Shown: one piece after another, positions 13,401-21,071 of the stretch | Numbering within the stretch: position 1 is the stretch's first letter | Layout: each line of letters starts with the position of its first letter | DNA from: Bacteroidales bacterium | GTDB taxonomy: Bacteria; Bacteroidota; Bacteroidia; Bacteroidales; UBA932 | Length of the DNA stretch: 64,000 nt | Assembly: GCA_017561885.1 (NCBI GenBank) | Contig: JAFZBF010000026.1 | Coordinates: 1 to 64,000, forward strand | Direction of reading: 5' to 3' | Notes under the pieces: generated by a model | The model's input: the letters and a program-made list of their open reading frames with translations, nothing else | What the model was told of the DNA's origin: nothing | Databases searched by the model: none | Translations under genes and position numbers: made by a program

Positions 13401-13657
13401 GTCAGCATGATTCCGTCAGGGCGCTCCTTCTCTATCACCTTCTCCACGAAATATGGTGTCACCGGCAGCAGGTAGACGCTGTCAGCCACACCCTCCGAAG
13501 TCTGCACCGTAGCGATATTCGGATTGATGAGTACCGTAGCTATGCCTTCTTCCGCCAGAGCCTTCAGAGCCTGGCTGCCGCTGTAGTCAAACTCTCCAGC
13601 CTGACCTATCTTCAGGGCTCCGGATCCGAGCAGGAGAACTTTGTTGAACTTTCTCAT
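10415..13657 (-). CDS. carB: Carbamoyl-phosphate synthase large subunit
   Basis: Forms carbamoyl phosphate from bicarbonate, ATP and ammonia passed on from CarA, for arginine and pyrimidine synthesis. The 1080 residues contain two homologous ATP-grasp halves, starting [30 protein letters not shown] and again at [20 protein letters not shown]. A C-terminal MGS-type allosteric domain ([26 protein letters not shown]) follows. Length and order match the fused bacterial enzyme. It overlaps carA by 4 nt. Confidence 0.97.
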   Translation of the reverse strand: [1080 protein letters not shown]

Positions 13658-14748
13658 AGCATAGACACGAAGCGGTTGAACAGATACATAGTGTCCAGAG
13701 GGCCGCTCGAGGCCTCCGGGTGGAACTGCACGGAAAAGAAGGGCCGGCTGCGATGCCTTATTCCCTCGTTGGTTCCGTCGTTAAGGTTGATGAAGAGCGG
13801 TTCCCAGTCGGCAGACAGCGTCTTTTCATCAACCGCATAGCCGTGGTTCTGGGAAGTTATGAAGCAATGGTCGCTGCCCACCATCCTTACCGGCTGGTTG
13901 TGGCCGCGGTGGCCGTAACGAAGCTTGTATGTCCGGCCTCCCGCTGCCTTTGCAAGCAGCTGGTTGCCCATGCATATACCGAACACAGGCTTTCCGATAT
14001 TCATCGTCTGCCTGATATGTTCCACTGCTGCATCGCAGTAATCGGGATTGCCGGGACCGTTCGAGATGAAAAGGCCGTCATAACCGTTCATACCGGGGTC
14101 GGCATTGAAATCGTAGTCCCAGGGAACGCGGATTACCTCGACTCCTGTCTTCAGCAGGCAGCGGATTATGTTGTGCTTGACTCCGCAGTCCACAAGCACG
14201 ACCTTCCTGTCTGCGCCTGCGTTATAGCGGATGACCTCCTTGCAGGAAGCCACCGCCACAAGGTTGGTGACGTTCGGGTCATCGAACGGCAAGGGTTCGG
14301 CATCTTCCTGCACCAGCCGGCCCGGCATCGAGCCGTTCTCACGCAGGATCTGTGTCAGGCGGCGGGTGTCCACTCCCCAGATTCCGGGAATGCCCTGCTC
14401 TTTGAGCCATCCGTCAAGGCTCTTTGCCGCACTCCAGTGGCTGTAGTCAAAAGAAAGGTCAGAAATGATCAGTGCCCGTACGTGTATCGCTTCAGATTCG
14501 AAAGTCGCCTGAAGCCCGTCGGCATCGACGCGGCCGGCCGGGACTCCGTAGTTCCCGATGAGGGGATAGGTCACGCACAGCAGCTGGCCTTCAAACGACG
14601 GATCTGTCAGTGTCTCGGGGTATCCCACCATCGCAGTGGAAAAAACCGTCTCCCCGGCGGCTCCGGCAACGGCGCCGAAAGCATAGCCCGGGAACACCGT
14701 TCCGTCAGCCAGCTCAAGCCTGCACTTTCTGAAATCCGACAGCTTCAT
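13654..14748 (-). CDS. carA: Carbamoyl-phosphate synthase small subunit
   Basis: Glutaminase subunit that releases ammonia for CarB. The N-terminal CPSase domain (LELADGTVFPGYAFG, MVGYPETLTDPSF) precedes a class I amidotransferase domain with VLVDCGVKHNIIR, the nucleophile Cys in FGICMGNQLLA and FSVQFHPEASSGP. The 364 residues are normal. Its ATG shares one base with the glmS stop codon and its stop overlaps carB, so all three are translationally linked. Confidence 0.96.
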   Translation of the reverse strand: MKLSDFRKCRLELADGTVFPGYAFGAVAGAAGETVFSTAMVGYPETLTDPSFEGQLLCVTYPLIGNYGVPAGRVDADGLQATFESEAIHVRALIISDLSFDYSHWSAAKSLDGWLKEQGIPGIWGVDTRRLTQILRENGSMPGRLVQEDAEPLPFDDPNVTNLVAVASCKEVIRYNAGADRKVVLVDCGVKHNIIRCLLKTGVEVIRVPWDYDFNADPGMNGYDGLFISNGPGNPDYCDAAVEHIRQTMNIGKPVFGICMGNQLLAKAAGGRTYKLRYGHRGHNQPVRMVGSDHCFITSQNHGYAVDEKTLSADWEPLFINLNDGTNEGIRHRSRPFFSVQFHPEASSGPLDTMYLFNRFVSML

Positions 14749-16628
14749 TATTCTACAGTAACACTCTTGGCAAGATTGCGGGGCATATCCACGTCAAGTC
14801 CCTTCAGCACTGCAATATGGTATGCCAGCAGCTGAAGCGGCAGCACGTTGATCAGAGGAGAAAGCAATGCCGGAGTAGGCGGAACCTCGACTATGTCGCG
14901 GGCTATGCTCTTCACTTCCTCATCTCCTTCCGTGACGATTGCCAGAATGCGTCCGTTACGTGCCTGGACCTCCTTCATATTGCTTATGACTTTCTGATAG
15001 AGCTGATGGTGCGTCGCCAGGAAGACTATGGGCATGTTCGCATCCACCAGCGCTATCGGTCCGTGTTTCATCTCCGCTGCGGGATAGCCCTCAGCGTGTA
15101 TATAGCTTATTTCCTTCAGCTTGAGAGCTCCTTCCAGCGCCACGGGATAGTTATATCCGCGGCCCAGATACAGGAAATTGTTTGCATAGGTATATATCTT
15201 AGCCAGGTCCTTTATATAGTCGTTGGTCTGCAGCGCCTTCTTCATCTTGTCAGGGATGGCGGCAAGTTCTCCTGTCATCCGGCAGTATTCCTTCTTGTCC
15301 AGGGTGCCGAGTTCCAGTCCGAGCGCCAGTGCCAGCATCACCAGCACAGCCACCTGGCCAGTGAAAGCCTTCGTCGAAGCGACTCCCAGCTCCGGACCGA
15401 CATGGATGTATATTCCGGTGTCAGATTCCCTGGCAATGCTGCTGCCCACGGCGTTCACGATGCCGAAGACAAGGGCTCCTGCACGTTTTGCAAGCTCGAT
15501 TGCGGCAAGGGTGTCAGCCGTCTCGCCGCTCTGGCTTATGGCTATCACTATGTCGTCAGGCTCTATCACCGGATTGCGGTAGCGGAACTCCGAAGCATAT
15601 TCCACATCCACCCGACGGCGGCACAGCTGTTCTATGAGCTGCTTGCCTATAAGGCCGGCGTGCCAGCTGGTGCCGCAGGCCACTATTATGATGTTCTTTG
15701 CATTGACAAGCCTGTCGTGGCAGTCGCGAAGGGCTGACAGCACGATGCGGTTTTCCTCTTCTTTCTCTCCGAGTATGACACGGCCGCGCATACAGTCTCT
15801 CAGGCAGTCCGGCTGCTCGAAGATCTCTTTCAGCATAAAGTGGGGGTAGCCGCCCTTGCTGAGACGGGAGATGTCCATATCGACCTCGTGAACAGTCACG
15901 CTGGCCTTGTCTCCCACCAGCGTAGTCATCTGGATGTCCTTCCCGGGACGTATGTCGGCTATGTCCTCATCATCCACATAGACCACCTGACGGGTATATT
16001 CTATCATCGGCGTCGCATCGCTGGCAATGAAATATTCGCTGCGGTCCGCGCCTATCCCTATCACGAGAGGACTGGCCTTTCGTGCCACAACGATATGCTG
16101 CGGATCCTCGCGCTCGGTAACTGCGATAGCGTATGCGCCGAAGCAGCGGTTCAGGGCACGGCGGACAGCGTCGACCAGTTCATGTCCGTTGGATTTGTAA
16201 TAGTAGTCTATAAGCTGGACCAGCACTTCCGTGTCGGTGTCGCTCTTGAAGACATAACCGCGTTCCAGAAGCTGTTCCTTGATGATCTGGTAGTTCTCGA
16301 TTATACCGTTGTGCACTATCGCCAGTTCGCCGCTCATCGACACGTGCGGGTGCGCGTTCGCAGTGCACGGATCTCCGTGCGTCGCCCAGCGGGTATGGGC
16401 GATACCGCAGCATCCCGCAGTATCTTTACCCGATGCAAGCGCCTTGAGCCGGCTGACCCTGCCTTCCGACTTTATGACAGAGAAAGAGCCCTGCCTTCCA
16501 CCGGGCGCCGCGGGCTTGAGTATACATACTCCTGCACTGTCGTAACCCCTGTATTCCAGTTTCTCCAGTCCTCCGATGAGTATCGGGAAAGCCTGCCTGT
16601 CACCTACATATCCTACTATTCCACACAT
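14748..16628 (-). CDS. glmS: Glutamine-fructose-6-phosphate aminotransferase
   Basis: Makes glucosamine-6-phosphate from fructose-6-phosphate and glutamine, the entry to peptidoglycan and LPS amino sugars. Cys2 of MCGIVGYVG is the N-terminal nucleophile of the class II amidotransferase domain (EYRGYDSAG, HTRWATHG). Two SIS domains follow (CGTSWHAG, ISQSGETADTLAAI, GVASTKAFTGQ), and the end is MPRNLAKSVTVE. The 626 residues are slightly above the usual 608-612. I see no glmS ribozyme: only 24 nt separate it from purF. Confidence 0.97.
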   Translation of the reverse strand: MCGIVGYVGDRQAFPILIGGLEKLEYRGYDSAGVCILKPAAPGGRQGSFSVIKSEGRVSRLKALASGKDTAGCCGIAHTRWATHGDPCTANAHPHVSMSGELAIVHNGIIENYQIIKEQLLERGYVFKSDTDTEVLVQLIDYYYKSNGHELVDAVRRALNRCFGAYAIAVTEREDPQHIVVARKASPLVIGIGADRSEYFIASDATPMIEYTRQVVYVDDEDIADIRPGKDIQMTTLVGDKASVTVHEVDMDISRLSKGGYPHFMLKEIFEQPDCLRDCMRGRVILGEKEEENRIVLSALRDCHDRLVNAKNIIIVACGTSWHAGLIGKQLIEQLCRRRVDVEYASEFRYRNPVIEPDDIVIAISQSGETADTLAAIELAKRAGALVFGIVNAVGSSIARESDTGIYIHVGPELGVASTKAFTGQVAVLVMLALALGLELGTLDKKEYCRMTGELAAIPDKMKKALQTNDYIKDLAKIYTYANNFLYLGRGYNYPVALEGALKLKEISYIHAEGYPAAEMKHGPIALVDANMPIVFLATHHQLYQKVISNMKEVQARNGRILAIVTEGDEEVKSIARDIVEVPPTPALLSPLINVLPLQLLAYHIAVLKGLDVDMPRNLAKSVTVE

Positions 16629-16652
16629 ATATGTTATCCTTTTTCATATTAT

Positions 16653-18053
16653 CTATCTTGTATCCTGTCCGTGCAGGGCCGTGGGATACTTTCCGTCGAA
16701 ACAGGCCAGACACAGGTCGCTGCAGCGGCCGGCCGCCATCATCCCCTCCTCGGACAGGAAAGCCAGTGAATCGGCTTCGATCATCGTCCTCACCTCTTCC
16801 ACAGACTTGCGGGCGCTTATGAGTTCGTCCTTGCTCTTGATGTCTACTCCGTAGAAGCAGGGATTGCGCAGCGGAGCGCTGGCTATCCGTACATGGACCT
16901 CGGAAGCGCCGGCCTCGCGCAGCATCCTTACGATGCGCATCGAAGTGGTTCCCCGTACTATCGAATCGTCTATCAGCACCACTCTCCTGCCGCTCACCAC
17001 ACTCTTAACCGCCGACAGTTTCATACGGACACCCTTGTCCCGCAGGGCCTGGGACGGTTCTATGAAAGTACGTCCCACATATTTGCTCTTGATGAGCCCC
17101 ATCTCATACGGAAGTCCGCCTGCTTCGGCATATCCCATGGCTGCACTCAGGCTGCTGTCCGGCACACCCACTACTATGTCGGCATCAGCGGGGGCCTCTG
17201 AGAAAAGTATCCTTCCCGACTCCTTGCGGTATGAATGCACGTTGCAGCCTTCGAGATCGCTGTCCGGCCTGGAGAAATAGACATATTCCATCGCACACAT
17301 AGCGTGGCGGCACTCAGTTGCAAAGAAACTGCTTCGCAGACCGTGCCTGTCGATGGTCACTATCTCTCCCGGAGCGACGTCCCTGACGAATGTCGCTCCG
17401 ATTACGTCGAAGGCACAGGTTTCGCTCGCCACCACATACCCTCCGTTGTCAAGCCTGCCTATCGAGAGCGGCCGCAGGCCGTTGCTGTCGCGGCAAGCAT
17501 ATATCCTGTTGGCAGTCATCACGAGGAAGGCGAAAGCCCCCTCTATCTGTTTCAGGGCGTCTATCAGATTGTATATCCTCGGGCGGCTGTTGCCTGCAGG
17601 AGTCTTCTTGATGAGGTGAGCCAGTATTTCGCTGTCAGACGATGTCTGGAACAGGCTGCCGGTACTTTCGAGCATGGCGCGCAATTCCACGTAGTTCACG
17701 AGATTGCCGTTATGGGCCAGCGCGAAGTCACCGGTACCGTGCCTGAAAAGGAAGGGCTGGACGTTTTCAAGCACGTCCGCCCCTGTGGTGGCATATCTGA
17801 CGTGGCCGATAGCCATATCTCCCCTCAGCCTCGCAATCCTGGCTTCGTCGAAAACCTCGTGGACAAGTCCTTCACCCTTCTGGCAGAACAGTTCGCCGTT
17901 CTCATCAGCGGTGACTATGCCGCAGCCTTCCTGGCCGCGGTGCTGCATGGAATGCAGACCGTAATATGTCATCTCTGCGGCTTCCGGCGATCCGTAGATG
18001 CCGAACACGCCACATTCTTCATGCAAGGACCTGTCTTCGTAAGTTTCGTCCAT
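16653..18053 (-). CDS. purF: Amidophosphoribosyltransferase
   Basis: First committed step of purine synthesis (PRPP plus glutamine to phosphoribosylamine). A 13-residue propeptide precedes Cys14 (LHEECGVFGIYG), the nucleophile exposed after processing, as in the Bacillus-type enzyme. The phosphoribosyltransferase motif is VVLIDDSIVRGTT. Cysteines in ECRHAMCAMEYVYFSRPDS and in the C-terminal CSDLCLACFDGKYPT fit the [4Fe-4S] class. Because that class is oxygen-labile in Bacillus, this suggests anaerobic life. 466 residues; 6 nt from asnB. Confidence 0.95.
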   Translation of the reverse strand: MDETYEDRSLHEECGVFGIYGSPEAAEMTYYGLHSMQHRGQEGCGIVTADENGELFCQKGEGLVHEVFDEARIARLRGDMAIGHVRYATTGADVLENVQPFLFRHGTGDFALAHNGNLVNYVELRAMLESTGSLFQTSSDSEILAHLIKKTPAGNSRPRIYNLIDALKQIEGAFAFLVMTANRIYACRDSNGLRPLSIGRLDNGGYVVASETCAFDVIGATFVRDVAPGEIVTIDRHGLRSSFFATECRHAMCAMEYVYFSRPDSDLEGCNVHSYRKESGRILFSEAPADADIVVGVPDSSLSAAMGYAEAGGLPYEMGLIKSKYVGRTFIEPSQALRDKGVRMKLSAVKSVVSGRRVVLIDDSIVRGTTSMRIVRMLREAGASEVHVRIASAPLRNPCFYGVDIKSKDELISARKSVEEVRTMIEADSLAFLSEEGMMAAGRCSDLCLACFDGKYPTALHGQDTR

Positions 18054-18059
18054 TATCTG

Positions 18060-19721
18060 TCAATATGCATTGTTGTGCACTCCTACAGCACGTCCGCTGG
18101 GGTCGTTCATGCCTGCGAAAGCTGCATCCCACTTCAGGGCCTCGGCAGTCGAGCAGGCCACGCTGGGAACGCTCGGCACAGACCTGGCAGCCGACTCGCT
18201 CGGGAAATGCTCCGCAAATATACATCTATAGTAGTATTCTTCTTTATTATGCGGCGGATTTACCGGAAAACGTTCGGCGGCGGCAGCCATTTCGCTGTCC
18301 GACACTTTTGTTTCGACAAGGGCCTTAAGGCTGTCTATCCAGGAATATCCTACTCCGTCTGAGAACTGTTCCTTCTGCCTCCACAGTATGTCCTGTGGCA
18401 GCATATCTGCGAAGGCCTCCCTGAGGATGCGCTTCTCTATCTCTCTGCCGGGGCACATCTTCGCCTTAGGGTCGAGACGCATTGCCACGTCGAGAAACTC
18501 CTTGTCGAGGAAGGGAACCCTGCCTTCGACACCCCAGGCCATCAGCGACTTGTTGGCCCTGAGACAATCGTAGAGATGCAGCTTGTCGAGCTTGCGCACA
18601 GTCTCCTCGTGGAAAGACTGCGGATCCGGGGCCTTGTGGAAATAGAGATATCCACCGAACACTTCGTCGGCGCCCTCGCCGCTGAGGACCATCTTGATGC
18701 CCATACTCTTGATCACCCTAGCAAGCAGGAACATAGGCGTGCTGGCACGGACTGTAGTTATGTCATAGGTCTCAATGTGATAGATCACGTCTCGCAGCAC
18801 GTCGAGACCTTCCTGCACAGTGTAGTTTATCTCATGATGGACGGTGCCTATGTATCCGGCCACCTCGCGGGCCCTCTCCAGGTCGGGCGCACCCTTGAGC
18901 CCTATCGCGAAAGAGTGGAGCTGCGGCCACCATGCATCGTGGACGTCGTCGGTCTCGATACGTTTCCTGGCGTATTTCTTTGCAATGGCTGATATGATAG
19001 AGCTGTCCAGGCCGCCTGAGAGCAGCACTCCGTAGGGCACGTCGCTCATCATCTGTCGCTTCACTGCAGAGAGCAGCGACACGCGCAGGTCGTCGAGGTC
19101 GACGGGATTGTCCCGGACCGCTTCATAGTCCATCCAGTCGCGCTTGTACCATCGCGTCATCTGGTTGTCCTTGCTGTAGTAGTAATATCCTGGAGGGAAC
19201 GGACGATAGGTGTCGCACTGACCCTCGAGAGCCTTAAGTTCGCTGGCCACATACACCCTGCCTTCTGTGTCCGAACCGATATAGAGCGATTCCACACCGA
19301 TAGGGTCACGGGCTATCAGGAATGAATCATCCTCTTCGTCATAAAGGGCGAAGGCGAAAATGCCGCTGATATCTTCCAGGAAGTCTATGCCTTTCATCTT
19401 GTAGAGGGCAAGGATTACCTCGCAGTCCGAGCCTGTCTGGAACTCGTACAGTCCTTTCATAGCCTCGCGGATAGCCTGGTGGTTGTATATCTCGCCGTTC
19501 ACTGCAAGCACCTGCTTGCGGTCGGGAGAGAACAGAGGCTGCCGTCCCGACTGGGGGTCTACGATCGACAGACGTTCATGGGCGAGGATGCAGCTGCCCC
19601 CGCACCAGATGCCGCTCCAGTCCGGGCCTCTGTGGCGAAGTTTACGTGACATCCGGAGCGCCTTCTCCCTGAGTTCCGGGGTCTGTTCCTTTATGTTGAA
19701 TATTCCTGTGATTCCGCACAT
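18060..19721 (-). CDS. asnB: Asparagine synthase B, glutamine-hydrolysing
   Basis: Converts aspartate to asparagine with glutamine and ATP. Cys2 of MCGITGIFN begins the class II amidotransferase domain (LRHRGPDWSG, AHERLSIVDP, VNGEIYNHQ). The synthetase domain has the PP-loop VLLSGGLDSSIISAIA and VLSGEGADEVFGGY. The 553 residues equal the E. coli AsnB size. It lies between gltD (2-nt gap) and purF (6-nt gap) in the glutamine-centred run. Confidence 0.95.
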   Translation of the reverse strand: MCGITGIFNIKEQTPELREKALRMSRKLRHRGPDWSGIWCGGSCILAHERLSIVDPQSGRQPLFSPDRKQVLAVNGEIYNHQAIREAMKGLYEFQTGSDCEVILALYKMKGIDFLEDISGIFAFALYDEEDDSFLIARDPIGVESLYIGSDTEGRVYVASELKALEGQCDTYRPFPPGYYYYSKDNQMTRWYKRDWMDYEAVRDNPVDLDDLRVSLLSAVKRQMMSDVPYGVLLSGGLDSSIISAIAKKYARKRIETDDVHDAWWPQLHSFAIGLKGAPDLERAREVAGYIGTVHHEINYTVQEGLDVLRDVIYHIETYDITTVRASTPMFLLARVIKSMGIKMVLSGEGADEVFGGYLYFHKAPDPQSFHEETVRKLDKLHLYDCLRANKSLMAWGVEGRVPFLDKEFLDVAMRLDPKAKMCPGREIEKRILREAFADMLPQDILWRQKEQFSDGVGYSWIDSLKALVETKVSDSEMAAAAERFPVNPPHNKEEYYYRCIFAEHFPSESAARSVPSVPSVACSTAEALKWDAAFAGMNDPSGRAVGVHNNAY

Positions 19722-19723
19722 AG

Positions 19724-21067
19724 CTATTTCTTCTTGAGATATCCGTCAATCTGCGATGCGGCCTGCCTGCCGGAAGCCAGGGCACGTACGACAAGGCTTG
19801 CACCGCTGGCAGCATCTCCCGCGAGGAAGACATTGTCAGCAAGGGGTTTGTGCTCGGGCTTGAGGAAGCCCATAGCAAGCAGGACCATATCGCATTCTAT
19901 TATTTCTTTCTTTCCGTCGAGTTTCATGACCGGGCGGCCGCCTTGCGGATTCGGCTCCCAGATGACACCTTCCACCTCAACGCCGGTCAGATGCCCGTCC
20001 TTTCCGATGAAACGGTTCGAGTTGAGAAGCCAGCGGCGCGTACAGCCTTCGTGGTGCGAAGAGCTGGTGCGCTTGATGTTGGGCCACATCGGCCAGGGAG
20101 TGGCCGGGTTGTATCCCTCAGGAGGTTCGGGCATGATCTCGATCTGGCAGACGTCAGTAGCACCCTGGCGGATGACGGTTCCGATGCAGTCTGAGCCGGT
20201 GTCGCCGCCGCCTATGACAAGCACTTTCTTGCCCTTGGCGCTTATGCGCTCTTCGTCGCTGAACTGCTGCCCGGCAAGCACACGGTTCTGCTGACTCAGC
20301 AGCTGAAGGGCCAGATAGATACCTTTCAGTTCGCGGCCCTCTATCTTGAGGTCGCGTGCAGTCGGAGTACCGGTGCAGATGGCATATGCGTCATAGCCTT
20401 CGGGCAGTTTGTCTTCTTCTATCGTCTGTCCGTAGAGGAATCTGATACCTTCGGCCTCCATCAGCCTGATACGCCTGTCGATGACAGACTTGTTCAGCTT
20501 GAAGTTGGGAATGCCGAAACGCAGCAGTCCGCCGGCAGCCTCGTTCTTGTCATATACAGTGACTTCGTAGCCCATCTTGTTCAGCTGGCTGGCTGTCGAC
20601 AGGCCAGAAGGGCCGGCGCCGATCACAGCCACCTTCATTCCGTTGCGCTTGTATTCGTTGACGGGCACATAGCCCTCCAGGAACGCTCTTTCGATGATTG
20701 CGCACTCGTTCTCACGGCAGGTCACTGGTTCGTTTATAGTCAGGTTCAACACGCAGCTCTTCTCGCACAGGGCGGGACATATGCGTCCGGTGAACTCCGG
20801 GAAATCGTTTGTCAGGGAAAGGATCTTGTAGGCCTTCTCCCATTCCCCTTTGTAGAGGGCGTCCTGCCATTCCGGCTGCTTGTTGCCGAGCGGGCAGGCC
20901 CAGTGGCAGAACGGCACGCCGCAATCCATACAGCGGGAAGCCTGGAGCTGACGGTCCCTTGAATTGAGGGTCTGCTCGACCTCTCCGAAATCGCGTATCC
21001 TGTCGGCTACGGCACGGTAGCCAGCCTCGATGCGAGGCACACTCATAAATGCTTTAGGATCTCCCAT
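19724..21067 (-). CDS. gltD: Glutamate synthase small subunit
   Basis: NADPH-oxidising beta subunit of GOGAT that passes electrons to GltB. The N-terminal cysteine clusters CMDCGVPFCHWACP and CPALCEKSC bind [4Fe-4S] centres. FAD site GAGPSGLSTASQL and NAD(P)H site VIGGGDTGSDC follow. An upstream in-frame TTG at 21094 would lie inside gltB. ATG 21067, 4 nt after the gltB stop, is preferred and gives 447 residues starting MGDPKAFMSVPR. Confidence 0.94.
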   Translation of the reverse strand: MGDPKAFMSVPRIEAGYRAVADRIRDFGEVEQTLNSRDRQLQASRCMDCGVPFCHWACPLGNKQPEWQDALYKGEWEKAYKILSLTNDFPEFTGRICPALCEKSCVLNLTINEPVTCRENECAIIERAFLEGYVPVNEYKRNGMKVAVIGAGPSGLSTASQLNKMGYEVTVYDKNEAAGGLLRFGIPNFKLNKSVIDRRIRLMEAEGIRFLYGQTIEEDKLPEGYDAYAICTGTPTARDLKIEGRELKGIYLALQLLSQQNRVLAGQQFSDEERISAKGKKVLVIGGGDTGSDCIGTVIRQGATDVCQIEIMPEPPEGYNPATPWPMWPNIKRTSSSHHEGCTRRWLLNSNRFIGKDGHLTGVEVEGVIWEPNPQGGRPVMKLDGKKEIIECDMVLLAMGFLKPEHKPLADNVFLAGDAASGASLVVRALASGRQAASQIDGYLKKK

Positions 21068-21071
21068 AACG

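Noticed and set aside
16629-16652. glmS ribozyme upstream of glmS
   Set aside because: Only 24 nt separate purF and glmS, far too short for the ribozyme.
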